Assembly: GCA_964516305.1 (NCBI GenBank)
Contig: CAZEZH010000002.1
Coordinates: 13,255-77,254, forward strand
From: Lamprobacter sp964516305
Lineage (GTDB): Bacteria; Pseudomonadota; Gammaproteobacteria; Chromatiales; Chromatiaceae
DNA: 64,000 nt
Reading direction: 5' to 3'
The notes under the pieces were generated by a model. It was given only the letters and a program-made list of their open reading frames with translations. It did not search any database and had not been told where the DNA came from. Below are positions 44,416 through 53,344 of the stretch, piece after piece; within the stretch, counting starts at the first letter, position 1; each line of letters begins with the position of its first letter. A program made the position numbers and the translations under genes.

Positions 44416-44844
44416 ATGGGCGAACGCTTACCAACCCCTCTCTCTCCTGAACAGGCACATCGACTGCTTCAGGATGATCCGCAAGCCTTACTCGTCGATA
44501 TCCGTTCCACCATGGAGTTTCTGTTTGTCGGCCATCCGAGCGGCGCTGTGCACGTACCTTGGATCGATGAGCCTGACTGGATCGTCAATCCGCAGTTCCT
44601 GACCGAGATCCGCAAGCGCTTGCTAGGCGGCGCCGTCTGCACCCCGGAGGACAGCTGTGCCTCTGTGGTTTTGATCTGCCGCAGTGGCAAACGCTCGCTC
44701 GAGGCCGGCAAGGCCTTGCTCGAGGCCGGACTTGCGAACGTGTTCCATGTTGACGAAGGTTTTGAGGGCGAACTCGATGACCAGCACCACCGATCCACGC
44801 TCGGTGGCTGGCGGTTTCGCGGCCTACCATGGGAGCAGTGTTAA
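44416..44844 (+). CDS. Rhodanese-like domain protein
   Basis: Single-domain sulfurtransferase, 142 residues. Active-site loop CRSGKRS with the catalytic cysteine, preceded by LVDIRSTMEFLFVGHP and ending GGWRFRGLPWEQC. AAGGGG precedes ATG 44416. Possible roles in sulfur transfer or cyanide detoxification; in a sulfur oxidiser this may handle persulfides. Stand-alone, convergent to iscR. Confidence 0.93.
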   Translation: MGERLPTPLSPEQAHRLLQDDPQALLVDIRSTMEFLFVGHPSGAVHVPWIDEPDWIVNPQFLTEIRKRLLGGAVCTPEDSCASVVLICRSGKRSLEAGKALLEAGLANVFHVDEGFEGELDDQHHRSTLGGWRFRGLPWEQC

Positions 44845-44889
44845 GCGCCCAGGGCACCTAGCTACCCGACCTCAGTCAGCGCCCTTGAA

Positions 44890-45390
44890 TCAGGCGTTGG
44901 CCTGATCCGCCGAGTGCAGCGGCTCGAGCTGGACCTTGGGTCTTGACGAACTCAAGGGCCGTTTCGCCCGCCGTGCTGCGTCGGCCTCAGTGCCGCGCTC
45001 AACCAGATCATGCAGACTGATGTTATTGAGATAGCCGTAGATCCGATCACTGAGATCCATCCAGAGGTCATGGGTCAAGCAAGGACCGTCACCCTTGCAG
45101 TTATGCGCGCCACCGCAACGCGTAGTGTCGACATTCTCGTCGACGGCGGTGATCACCTCGGCGATGTAGATCGAGCCCGCCTCGCGAGCGAGATTATAGC
45201 CCCCGCCCGGGCCCCGCACGCTGATCACGAGGCCACGCTTGCGCAGTTTCGCAAATAATTGTTCTAAGTAAGACAGGGAGATCCCCTGTCGCTGAGCAAT
45301 ATCCGCAAGCGCAATTGGTCCGCTGCCTTGATGGATGGCCAAATCTAGAACGGCGGTCACCGCATAGCGCCCTTTTGTTGTCAGTCTCAC
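44890..45390 (-). CDS. iscR: Iron-sulfur cluster regulator IscR
   Basis: Rrf2-family [2Fe-2S] transcription regulator that controls cluster assembly genes. 166 residues with the winged helix-turn-helix RYAVTAVLDLA to FAKLRKRGLV, and cluster ligands Cys92, Cys98, Cys104 (CX5CX5C) and His107, the same positions as in E. coli. GTG start at 45390 with a strong AGGAGG. Tail (about 130-166) basic. It follows cysE; iscS and other isc genes do not follow here, because a rhodanese is convergent. Confidence 0.96.
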   Translation of the reverse strand: MRLTTKGRYAVTAVLDLAIHQGSGPIALADIAQRQGISLSYLEQLFAKLRKRGLVISVRGPGGGYNLAREAGSIYIAEVITAVDENVDTTRCGGAHNCKGDGPCLTHDLWMDLSDRIYGYLNNISLHDLVERGTEADAARRAKRPLSSSRPKVQLEPLHSADQANA

Positions 45391-45408
45391 CTCGACTCCT
45401 CCTCGCTG

Positions 45409-45433
45409 ATACCCTAGTCTAACGACATCCTAT
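45409..45433 (-). promoter_or_regulatory. Possible IscR binding site before iscR
   Basis: A 25 bp stretch with ATA at one end and TAT at the other, matching the type 1 IscR box in length and at about 15 of 25 positions on either strand, and immediately upstream of the iscR ribosome site. Degenerate, so only suggestive of autoregulation. Confidence 0.35.
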
Positions 45434-45451
45434 GATAGCCGACGAATACCA

Positions 45452-46228
45452 TCAATTTTTCTCGGGCTCCGAGCTGAGTTCTGCCGGGTCGAGCACGCAG
45501 TCATCGAGATCGTTGATATGTTCGAAGTGCCGGGTTATCCCCTGCTCCTCCAGCGCCCGCGACATGGCCTCCATGCGCCGGTCCATGATGTGGATGTGAT
45601 CGAGCATCCGATTCACTGCGTTCGCAACCGGATCCGGCGCATCGCGGGTGGCACCATAGGCATCGAACCCCATTTGTTTGGCGGTGTCTGCGCGTCGACG
45701 CGTCGCCGCATCCGCCGCATGCTCAATCACCCGACCCGGCACACCAACCACGGTCCCACCGGCCGGAACCGGCTTCACCACCACCGCATTGGAGCCGATA
45801 CGCGCGCCATCGCCGATCGCGATCGGCCCCAGCACCTTGGCGCCAGCACCCACCACCACATCACAACCCAGGGTCGGATGGCGCTTTCCCTTCTGCCAGC
45901 TCGTGCCACCCAGGGTCACGCCGTGATAGAGCGTGCAGTCATCGCCAACCACAGCGGTCTCGCCGATCACGACCCCCATACCGTGATCGATGAAGAAGCG
46001 CCGGCCGAGTTCGGCACCGGGGTGGATCTCGATCCCAGTCAGTAGCCGCGCCAGATTCGATAACACCCGGGCGAGCCATTTGAAGCCCCGCCGCCAGAGT
46101 GCGTAGGAAACGCGGTGCATCATCACCGCATGCAGCCCCGGATAGGTCGTCAGCACCTCGAACGCATTGCGCGCGGCTGGATCGCGCTCGAACACGCAGT
46201 CGATGTCTTCTCGCAGCCGCTTAAACAT
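45452..46228 (-). CDS. cysE: Serine O-acetyltransferase
   Basis: First step of cysteine synthesis, acetyl-CoA plus L-serine to O-acetylserine. 258 residues with a helical N-domain and a left-handed beta-helix (about 65-170) of hexapeptide repeats, with IHPGAELGRRFFIDHGMGVVIGE, GGTSWQKGKRHP, and VVGAGAKVLGPIAIGDGARIGSNAVVV in order. The trmJ-cysE-iscR order is conserved. Confidence 0.97.
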   Translation of the reverse strand: MFKRLREDIDCVFERDPAARNAFEVLTTYPGLHAVMMHRVSYALWRRGFKWLARVLSNLARLLTGIEIHPGAELGRRFFIDHGMGVVIGETAVVGDDCTLYHGVTLGGTSWQKGKRHPTLGCDVVVGAGAKVLGPIAIGDGARIGSNAVVVKPVPAGGTVVGVPGRVIEHAADAATRRRADTAKQMGFDAYGATRDAPDPVANAVNRMLDHIHIMDRRMEAMSRALEEQGITRHFEHINDLDDCVLDPAELSSEPEKN

Positions 46229-46263
46229 CAGATCTTCCCCTTAATCCAGTGCCCGCGCCCCGA

Positions 46264-47190
46264 TCAGCGCTGAAACCGATCCGGCCGTTTTCGCCCCTCG
46301 GCCGCGGCCAGGATGCCGCGCAGGATATTCAGCTCGGTACGATCCGGGCGGGCGCGATTGAACAGCCGCCGCAAGCGCCGACGCAGGGTGTCGGACTGCG
46401 TTGGATCAGCAAATCCAATCTGCGCCATGGTCCGCTCCAGATGACCATAGAAGCTCGCCATCTCGTCGGCGGCCGCCAAGTCGGGTCTCTGGGCCGATGA
46501 CTGATCCAGAGACGCCTCTCCGACCAAGGCTTGCGGCTGGACCTGTGCGTCAGTCTCCCACTGCAGTGCCGTGCGCCGAATCTCGTAGGCAAAGACCTGG
46601 GCCGCAGCGGCAATATTCAGCGAACTGTAATCCGGATTGGTCGCGATCCGCGTTAGGAAATGACAATACGACAGCTCATCGTTGGTGAGTCCGGAGCGCT
46701 CTCGACCCAGCAACAGCGCCACCCCGGCCTGCTCGGCATCGCGCAACAGATGCTCGGCGCAGCCGCCCGGGTCCACCTCCGGCCAAGCCAAGCTCCGTGC
46801 ACGCGCGCTCGAGCCAATCACCAACCGGCAGCCAGTTAGCGCCTCGGCCAACGAATCGCAGATCTGCGCGCGCGCCAGCAGATCATCGGCCCCGGCCGCG
46901 CGCGCCATCGCCTCGGCGTCAAGCGACTGCTGGGGCCGCACGAGCACCAGCTGCGCCAGCCCCATGGTCTTCATCGCGCGCGCAACGGCGCCAACGTTGG
47001 CACTGAGGCTAGGCTCGACCAGCACGAATCGAACGCGGCTCAGCCGCGTCTCACGCTGCAGAGCACCCGTTTCCGAACTCGGCTCGCCACGACTGGAAGG
47101 CACGATGGCTGAGGGGGACGGCGCCGAGGGCTCTGCCGAGGAGGACTCTGCCGATGGCTCTGAGGGTGCATGTTGTTCACTTGCGTCCAT
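46264..47190 (-). CDS. trmJ: tRNA (cytidine/uridine-2'-O-)-methyltransferase TrmJ
   Basis: SPOUT methyltransferase that modifies nucleotide 32 in the anticodon loop. The N-terminal 48 residues are Ser/Pro/Glu-rich and look disordered; then FVLVEPSLSANVGAVARAMKTMG, VALLLGRERSGLTNDEL and YSSLNIAAAAQVFAYEI. ATG 47190; a GTG codon lies directly before. Upstream of cysE in the conserved order. Divergent from suhB. Confidence 0.94.
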   Translation of the reverse strand: MDASEQHAPSEPSAESSSAEPSAPSPSAIVPSSRGEPSSETGALQRETRLSRVRFVLVEPSLSANVGAVARAMKTMGLAQLVLVRPQQSLDAEAMARAAGADDLLARAQICDSLAEALTGCRLVIGSSARARSLAWPEVDPGGCAEHLLRDAEQAGVALLLGRERSGLTNDELSYCHFLTRIATNPDYSSLNIAAAAQVFAYEIRRTALQWETDAQVQPQALVGEASLDQSSAQRPDLAAADEMASFYGHLERTMAQIGFADPTQSDTLRRRLRRLFNRARPDRTELNILRGILAAAEGRKRPDRFQR

Positions 47191-47263
47191 CACATCAGTT
47201 CTTCAGACTTTTATTACCTTGTCAATCTACTATCCCTGGCGCTGATGCATTATCGTAGGCGCC

Positions 47264-48073
47264 ATGGATGCCATGTTAAACATTGCTGTACGCGCCGCCC
47301 GTCAAGCCGGCCGCATCGCCGTGCGCTCTTACGAGCGCGGCGTCGACCTCCGGGTCAACGAGAAGGGCCGCAACGACTACGTCAGCGAGGTCGACCGCGC
47401 CTGCGAGGCGGCGATCATCGAGGAGCTGCGGGCTAAGTTCCCCAACCACGCCATCCTCGCCGAGGAGAGCGGCAGCAGCAAGGGCCGTGGTGATGGCGAT
47501 GAGTTCCAGTGGATCATCGACCCCCTCGACGGCACCACCAATTACCTGCACGGCTTCCCGCAATGGTCGATCTCAATCGGCCTTCGCTACCGTGGGCTGA
47601 TGGAGCAGGCCGTGGTCTACGACCCGCTGCGCGAAGAACTCTTCACCGCCAGCCGCGGCAGCGGCGCCATGCTCAATGATCGGCGCATCCGGGTCAGCGA
47701 TCGGCGCGGGCTGACCGGCGCCTTGATCGGCACCGGCATCCCGTTCCGGGATCAATCACAGCTCACCACCTATCTCAGCATGATGGCGGCGATGATCCGC
47801 GACACCGCTGGAATCCGTCGGCCCGGATCGGCGGCGCTGGACTTCGCCTATGTCGCAGCCGGTCGCCTTGATGGCTTCTGGGAGCTTGGGCTCTCGCCTT
47901 GGGACTTCGCGGCCGGCGCGCTGCTCGTCGCCGAGGCGGGTGGCACGGTGACCGACCTCGCGGGCGGCGAGCGTTTCTTCGAGACCTGCAATCTAGTCGC
48001 CGGCGGCATCAAGGTGCACGGCGCCATGATCGAGCGCCTCAAGCCCTTCCTCAGCGCCAACCTACCCGCTTGA
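47264..48073 (+). CDS. suhB: Inositol-1-monophosphatase family protein SuhB
   Basis: Mg-dependent phosphatase; in E. coli it also works with Nus factors in ribosomal RNA antitermination. 269 residues with AEESGSS, the metal-binding DPLDGTTNYLHGFP, and the second WDFAAGALLVAEAGG. ATG 47264. Divergent from trmJ, the common gammaproteobacterial arrangement. Confidence 0.96.
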   Translation: MDAMLNIAVRAARQAGRIAVRSYERGVDLRVNEKGRNDYVSEVDRACEAAIIEELRAKFPNHAILAEESGSSKGRGDGDEFQWIIDPLDGTTNYLHGFPQWSISIGLRYRGLMEQAVVYDPLREELFTASRGSGAMLNDRRIRVSDRRGLTGALIGTGIPFRDQSQLTTYLSMMAAMIRDTAGIRRPGSAALDFAYVAAGRLDGFWELGLSPWDFAAGALLVAEAGGTVTDLAGGERFFETCNLVAGGIKVHGAMIERLKPFLSANLPA

Positions 48074-48078
48074 GCAAC

Positions 48079-48094
48079 CGCCCTTCGGGCGTTT
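48079..48094 (+). terminator. Short hairpin after suhB
   Basis: CGCCC-TTC-GGGCG followed by TTT, 5 bp after the stop. Weak intrinsic terminator. Confidence 0.4.
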
Positions 48095-48211
48095 GCCAAG
48101 ACGTGACCTAGTCCCAGCGCCGGGCGCTGTATCCGCTATCCTTAGAGCAGGGGTCAAACAACGAGACCCTGCTCGGCCAGTTGCGCTGGCCGGGTCGTTG
48201 TCCCGGCGGAG

Positions 48212-50041
48212 ATGCGCATGGCTTGGCTTAGCGATACTCAACAATCCATCACGGTAGCAGTAAGCGGCTCCGGCGGCAGCGGCGCCCTGACGGCAGGCTT
48301 CATCCTGCTCGCTGCAGCCCAACGTTGCGGCCACTACGGATTGATGATGCGCTCGGCTGGGCCCCAAGTCCGCGGCGGCGAGTCAGTCGCTATCCTCCGC
48401 ATCGGCCGAAGCGTCGTGACCAACATCGGCGATCGCGTCGACCTGCTAGCCGCACTGGATTGGCGCAACATCGAGCGTTTTCAAGACGAGCTCGCGCTCG
48501 ACGCGAACAGCCTGATCCTACACGACACCGCCGCCGGCGCGGTCCCAGACGGCATCGCCGCGAGCGGCGCCGAGCAACGGCCGATCGCTTTCGGGCACCA
48601 TGCCGCAGAACACAGCGGCGGGCGCGCAAACATGATCGTTGTTGGGGTCCTCGGCGGCGAGGTCGGACTGCCCCTGCAAGCCTTGTCCGCGGCCACTGAG
48701 GCCGTGCTCGGCGCCAAGGCGCCGACCGCCGTTGAGGCGGCGAAGGCCTGCATTGAGACAGGCTATCGCGGCACAGCGGCTGAGACCGAGGCTGGGCCGA
48801 CTGCAGCACAAGACCCTTCAATAGCCCGACGCTGGCGGCTCAGTGGCAACGCAGCGACAGGGCTGGGCGCACTTCGCGCCGAGGTCGGTTTCGTCGCTGC
48901 CTATCCGATCACGCCGGCAAGCGAGACACTGGAATGGCTGGCGCCTCGCCTTGAGCGCGCCGGCGGCACGCTACTGCAAGCCGAAGACGAACTCGCTGCC
49001 GTCAACATGCTGGTCGGCGCCAGCTTTGGCGGGGTCCCCGCGCTCACCGCCACCTCTGGCCCTGGCCTCAGCCTGATGACGGAGGGGATCGGCCTGGCCG
49101 TCGCCAGCGAGACACCGATCCTGGTCGTCAATGTCGCCCGTGGCGGACCGAGCACCGGACTGCCGACCAAATCTGAGCAGGCCGACCTCGACCAAGCCCT
49201 CTATGGACTGCACGGCGATGCACCGCATCTGGTGCTTGCACCGCTCGACGTCGGCGACTGTGCCTATAGCGTGGAGTGGGGCAGCCGACTGGCGGAGCGC
49301 CTGCAGACCGCGGCCATCCTGCTGTCCGACCAGGCTCTTGGCCAGACCCATGCGGTGATCGATCCGCCACCGCGCTGTCCGCCGGTCCTTGGGCGCAAGC
49401 GCACCAGTACACCTCCTGCGCAAACGCCAGCCGATGACGCAGCCTCAACCCCCGAGTTCGCGCGCTATGCCGCCAGCGCCGATGGCATCTCACCGATGCC
49501 TTCACCCGGCGAGCCAGGCTATGAGTACACCGCTGACGGACTCGCGCACAACGCACAGGGCACGCCCTCAAGCAACGCGACCGATCACCGCGAACAGCTC
49601 ACCAAGCTCACCCACAAGCTCAGCGCTCATGACTACGGCGATGGCTGGGCCCGCATCGACCGCGGCGGCATCTCCGACCAGCCAACTGGCGGTCTGATCA
49701 GTCTAGTGACCTGGGGCTCGAGCTGGGGCGCAGTTCAGGAAGCAGCGACCCGGTTGCGCGAGCAAGGCATACAGGTGCAGACCATCGGGCTGCGACTGCT
49801 CGCCCCGCTGCAGCGCGCGCAGTTAACCGCTGCGATCGAGGGCACCCAAGTCCTGGTCGTCGAGATCAATGCAACCGGCCAGCTCTTTCGTTATCTCAAC
49901 GCCGAGCGGGCACTGCCAGGCACAGCCCGCTCATTCGCACGGCCAGGACCGCTGCCGCTGCGCCCATCTGAGATCATCGCGCAGCTGCAACAGCGGACCG
50001 ACGAGCCGGCGGCACCCGCCAGCCCGAGAGGAGAAATCTGA
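48212..50041 (+). CDS. 2-oxoacid:ferredoxin oxidoreductase, fused gamma-alpha subunit
   Basis: 609 residues. The gamma domain (about 1-190, GSGGSGALTAGFILLAA, MMRSAGPQVRGGES) precedes the alpha domain (from about 205, VGFVAAYPITPASETLE, GGPSTGLPTKSEQADL). It oxidises a 2-oxoacid, likely 2-oxoglutarate, with CoA to an acyl-CoA and reduced ferredoxin, or works in reverse for carbon fixation. The linker near 400-460 is Ser/Pro-rich. The A of the TGA stop is the first base of the beta subunit ATG. KorA-like. Confidence 0.92.
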   Translation: MRMAWLSDTQQSITVAVSGSGGSGALTAGFILLAAAQRCGHYGLMMRSAGPQVRGGESVAILRIGRSVVTNIGDRVDLLAALDWRNIERFQDELALDANSLILHDTAAGAVPDGIAASGAEQRPIAFGHHAAEHSGGRANMIVVGVLGGEVGLPLQALSAATEAVLGAKAPTAVEAAKACIETGYRGTAAETEAGPTAAQDPSIARRWRLSGNAATGLGALRAEVGFVAAYPITPASETLEWLAPRLERAGGTLLQAEDELAAVNMLVGASFGGVPALTATSGPGLSLMTEGIGLAVASETPILVVNVARGGPSTGLPTKSEQADLDQALYGLHGDAPHLVLAPLDVGDCAYSVEWGSRLAERLQTAAILLSDQALGQTHAVIDPPPRCPPVLGRKRTSTPPAQTPADDAASTPEFARYAASADGISPMPSPGEPGYEYTADGLAHNAQGTPSSNATDHREQLTKLTHKLSAHDYGDGWARIDRGGISDQPTGGLISLVTWGSSWGAVQEAATRLREQGIQVQTIGLRLLAPLQRAQLTAAIEGTQVLVVEINATGQLFRYLNAERALPGTARSFARPGPLPLRPSEIIAQLQQRTDEPAAPASPRGEI

Positions 50042-50913
50042 TGGCCCCGGCGATGATCCCCAGTCTGCGCGCACGCGACTACCTCTCCGACGTCAAACCG
50101 ATCTGGTGCCCAGGATGCGGTCATTTCGGCGTGCTCTCGGCCCTGACCAAGGCGCTGGCCTACCTCGAGCGCCCGAAGCATGAGATCGCCGTGATCTCGG
50201 GCATCGGCTGCTCCTCGCGCCTGCCCGCTTATCTCGACTGCTATGGTTTCCACGGCCTGCACGGTCGAGCACTACCGTTGGCGACCGGGCTCAAGGCCGC
50301 GCGCCCGGATCTGACTGTCATCGCCGCTGGTGGCGATGGTGACGGCTTCTCGATCGGTGGCAATCATTTCTTACATGCCTGCCGTCGGGATATCGACCTC
50401 TGCTACATCGTCATGGACAACGCCGTTTACGGCATGACCAAAGGCCAGGCCTCTCCGACCACACCGCCGGATTGGACCCAGAGCGCCCTCACCCCCCACG
50501 GCACAGGCATCCCCGCCTTTCGACCCGCCGCGATCGCGCTGGCCTCCGGGGCTAGCTTCATCGCCCGCGGCTTCAGCGCTGATCCGCACGGACTCAGCGA
50601 ACTCATCGCCCGAGCGGTCTTGCACCCTGGCTTCGCCTTCGTCCATGTACTCAGCCCTTGTCGTACCTACCGGCCCGATGACCAGTCGAGCTGGAAGCAG
50701 GCGGTGCATCCCTACGGCGAGCAATTGCTCTCCGAGACCGCTGTCAACGTTGCGCGCGACTCCGCGTCTGCTCTGCAGATCCAGGATGACGGCCTTGGCC
50801 TGGGCATCCTCCATCAAGTCGTGCGAGACCCGGCATCGACCAGCGCAACGCTGGGCAGCAGCCCAGACCGACAGGCCGCCCTGCATGCGATCGAAGCAGA
50901 GCTGGAGGCGTAG
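50041..50913 (+). CDS. 2-oxoacid:ferredoxin oxidoreductase, beta subunit
   Basis: 290 residues. The iron-sulfur and thiamin diphosphate subunit: WCPGCGHFG (Cys23, Cys26), the ThDP-binding GGDGDGFSIGGNHFLHA and NAVYGMTKGQASPT. GAGGAG precedes ATG. Partners are the fused gamma-alpha subunit and, likely, the ferredoxin at 7.3 kb. KorB-like; whether the substrate is 2-oxoglutarate or pyruvate is not settled by sequence. Confidence 0.93.
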   Translation: MAPAMIPSLRARDYLSDVKPIWCPGCGHFGVLSALTKALAYLERPKHEIAVISGIGCSSRLPAYLDCYGFHGLHGRALPLATGLKAARPDLTVIAAGGDGDGFSIGGNHFLHACRRDIDLCYIVMDNAVYGMTKGQASPTTPPDWTQSALTPHGTGIPAFRPAAIALASGASFIARGFSADPHGLSELIARAVLHPGFAFVHVLSPCRTYRPDDQSSWKQAVHPYGEQLLSETAVNVARDSASALQIQDDGLGLGILHQVVRDPASTSATLGSSPDRQAALHAIEAELEA

Positions 50914-50918
50914 ACCCG

Positions 50919-51479
50919 ATGAATGACCCCTCGACTACTCAACTCGATATCCGCGCCATCAGCGCCGGCGAGGCGCTCGCGCATGCGTTAGAGCTTACCC
51001 ACGACTCCGCCGCACGCTATGCCCAGCTACAGGCCTGCCTCGAAGCCCACCACAACCAGAGCGCCGCGGATGCCCTCGGCCGGGTCGTCGAGCTTACGCT
51101 GACCACCGCCAGCTCGATGCCCGGTCTGCAACCACCGGAGCAACTGCCGCGGATCGCACCCTGGGAGCTGCACTGGCGATGCCCCGACCTGCTCGCGATG
51201 CGCCTAGGCGAGAGCGCGCCTACGGCATGCAATCATCAGATCAGTGGGGCCGAGATACTGCGCTTGGTGTTGAAGCGTGAGCGCTGTGCGCACGAGCGCT
51301 ATTCGACTGCCTGCGAACAGGTCGCTTCCACAGAGACGCGCGAGATGCTAACCAGGATCGCGATGCGACAGCAGGAGCAACTCGCCCGCCTCGAGACCCT
51401 GCTCGCCAACGCTGATGCACTCGAAAGCGAAGAGCCCACGGCACCCAGCGACCTCGACCCACCCAATCGACCCGACTGA
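50919..51479 (+). CDS. Ferritin-like / rubrerythrin-like protein
   Basis: 186 residues, helical. Two helix pairs with acidic and His spacing: GEALAHALELTHDSAARYAQL with AADALGRVVELT, then ILRLVLKRERCAHERYSTACEQ with RMLTRIAMRQQEQLARLE-like end. The E..H/E..H pattern suggests a di-iron or degenerate four-helix bundle, as in rubrerythrins, but no rubredoxin domain. It follows the beta subunit by 5 bp, so it is in the oxidoreductase operon, perhaps protecting it from oxygen. C-terminus Pro-rich. Confidence 0.6.
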   Translation: MNDPSTTQLDIRAISAGEALAHALELTHDSAARYAQLQACLEAHHNQSAADALGRVVELTLTTASSMPGLQPPEQLPRIAPWELHWRCPDLLAMRLGESAPTACNHQISGAEILRLVLKRERCAHERYSTACEQVASTETREMLTRIAMRQQEQLARLETLLANADALESEEPTAPSDLDPPNRPD

Positions 51480-51706
51480 CCCTTCGACCCAGGCCAAGCC
51501 GATTACCAAGCCACTCGCAAACCCCTCTCAACCCAGTCGACACCGTTCCCGATCTCGATAGACGGTCGGCAAGCGGTCTCGGCGACGCAGGATCAGCAGC
51601 CTTGGCGCAGACGGTAACGTCAGCACCCTGCTTGACGCCGGCATAGCGCTGCGCCTAGCCTTCCGACTGCTCTGAAATCACTGATCGACTGACTTTCACA
51701 CACCCG

Positions 51707-52336
51707 ATGAGCATCATTGTCGTCGTCGGCAACAAGGGCGGTACTGGAAAAACGACGCTTGCGCTGAACCTGGCCGCCGGTCTGTTAAAGCGCGACAGCG
51801 TGGTGGTCATCGATGCCGACCCGCAGCAGTCCGCCTATCAATGGCGCCTCGTCGGCGGCGATCGGCCAGGTCTGCCAGCGGTTGTGGCCGCTGCCCATGG
51901 ACTCGAGCAAACCATCGCCGCGTTGCGCGAGACCCATCGGCACGTCGTCGTCGATTGCCCGCCATCGATCAAGGCGCCGCAAACCGAAACCGCGCTGCGC
52001 CTAGCCAAGCACGCACTGATCCCGGTGCAACCATCGCCAATGGATCTCTGGGCGACGACCCATATTGCCCGCACGATTGAACGGCTGCGCTCGGAAAACC
52101 CAAAGTTGAGAGCGCTAATCGTGATGAGCCAGATCGAGCCGCGCACCACCCTCTCGAGGCTGATGCCCGAGGCCGTCGCCGAGCTAGATCTACCCGTCGC
52201 GGCCACGGCTTTACGGCGCCGCTCCATCCATCGTCACTGTGTGCTTGAGGGGCGAACCCTATTCCAAGCCGGCCGGCGCGGCTCCGAGGCCGCTTCCGAA
52301 ATCGAATCCTTGATTGCCGAGATCTTTAGCTCATGA
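51707..52336 (+). CDS. Orphan ParA/MinD-type ATPase
   Basis: 209 residues. Deviant Walker A KGGTGKTT at 10-17, Walker A' VVIDADPQQSAYQW, Walker B VVDCPPSIKAPQT, and DLWATTHIARTIERL. This is the short class, with no helix-turn-helix domain, used to position cargo on the nucleoid or membrane. No parB or parS is seen. It overlaps the next gene by 4 bp (ATGA), a two-gene operon. Similar pairs include the McdAB carboxysome positioning system; that function is inference. Confidence 0.9.
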   Translation: MSIIVVVGNKGGTGKTTLALNLAAGLLKRDSVVVIDADPQQSAYQWRLVGGDRPGLPAVVAAAHGLEQTIAALRETHRHVVVDCPPSIKAPQTETALRLAKHALIPVQPSPMDLWATTHIARTIERLRSENPKLRALIVMSQIEPRTTLSRLMPEAVAELDLPVAATALRRRSIHRHCVLEGRTLFQAGRRGSEAASEIESLIAEIFSS

Positions 52337-52668
52337 CAGACAAGAGCCGCACCGAGCGTCGCCTGATCGCATCGATCCGCCAGGTCAAGACCGGTGACGA
52401 AACGCCGCCCGAGAGCAACGCGTCGGAGCCACCCGAGAAGACGACAGCGAACCCCGCCAGCCCTGAAGCTCGACCCAGAACAGCGCCAACCAAGGCGCCA
52501 GCAGTAACAGGCACGGCACCAGCCGAGCCAATGGCCTCGACGCCGCAGCAGTCACCCTCGCCAGCAATGGCCAAGCCACGGTTACTGAAGAGCCCAGTCA
52601 AGACGAAAGCTGACCCAGCTGCCCGGACGGCCGGTTACCAGAGTCCAGGACGGGTCTGGCCAGACTGA
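52333..52668 (+). CDS. Small disordered partner of the ParA ATPase
   Basis: 111 residues, Pro/Ala/Thr/Ser-rich and largely disordered. A basic N-terminal helix (KSRTERRLIASIRQVK, about 4-19) resembles the ParA-activating peptide of ParB and adaptor proteins. It ends GYQSPGRVWPD with a single tryptophan three residues from the end, as reported for McdB-type adaptors. Overlaps parA by 4 bp. No recognised domain; partner role is inferred from overlap and these two features. Confidence 0.65.
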   Translation: MTDKSRTERRLIASIRQVKTGDETPPESNASEPPEKTTANPASPEARPRTAPTKAPAVTGTAPAEPMASTPQQSPSPAMAKPRLLKSPVKTKADPAARTAGYQSPGRVWPD

Positions 52669-52811
52669 CATCGAGACCCGAGGCCTCCACCACTAGGGAC
52701 TTCCCTTATTCGGGATTACCCGTATACTAGCGTCATCGACCACTATCACGCCTGACTGGGCCTGGTGTCTCCGCACCCTCAAGCCCGGCGATTGACGATC
52801 AGGGTTCATCG

Positions 52812-53207
52812 ATGACAAACAAATACAGCATCCTCCTTGTTGGCCTCCCGCTTCTCATGGCTTTCAGCGCCCCGCTGATCGCCGCGCAGCCCGGCCAGGT
52901 CCTCACCGGCGTCGCCTCCTACTACCACGACAGCCTGCATGGCAATAAGACCGCCAGCGGCAAGATCTATAACAAGAATCAGCTTAGCGCCGCCCACAAA
53001 TCGCTGCCGCTCGGCACGCGCGTGCGGGTAACAGAGCCAGGCTCGGGTCGCAGCGTGATCCTCGAGGTCAACGATCGAGGCCCCTTCATCAAGGGCCGCA
53101 TCATCGACCTCTCGCGCCGCGCCGCTACCGAACTCGGCATGATCAAGAAGGGACTCGCCAAGGTAAAGGTCGAAGTCCTTAGCCTGCCTGGTCGCAGCGG
53201 CGCCTAG
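52812..53207 (+). CDS. RlpA-like septal peptidoglycan protein
   Basis: 131 residues: signal peptide (about 1-24) followed by a double-psi beta-barrel with GVASYYHDSLHGNKTASGK, AAHKSLPLGTRVRV and the conserved acidic motif NDRGPF. Pro: RlpA acts on naked glycan strands at the septum. It lacks the SPOR domain of longer members and an obvious lipobox. Single gene. Confidence 0.92.
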   Translation: MTNKYSILLVGLPLLMAFSAPLIAAQPGQVLTGVASYYHDSLHGNKTASGKIYNKNQLSAAHKSLPLGTRVRVTEPGSGRSVILEVNDRGPFIKGRIIDLSRRAATELGMIKKGLAKVKVEVLSLPGRSGA

Positions 53208-53344
53208 CGTATCGAATTGCGCATACCCATCGCATCGAACCTTAGTCTTCCGGCATAGTCCCCTTTTCTAGACGCTTGGATCTCGGCCATGCCGACCAAA
53301 ATTTCAAGCCGTCATTGTTTTGGAAATCTTTGGAGACAGACTCA

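Noticed and set aside
52700..52750. TATACT box and CGGG-ATTA-CCCG inverted repeat upstream of rlpA
   Set aside because: A fair -10 box, but no acceptable -35 at 16-18 bp, and the repeat has only 4 bp arms.
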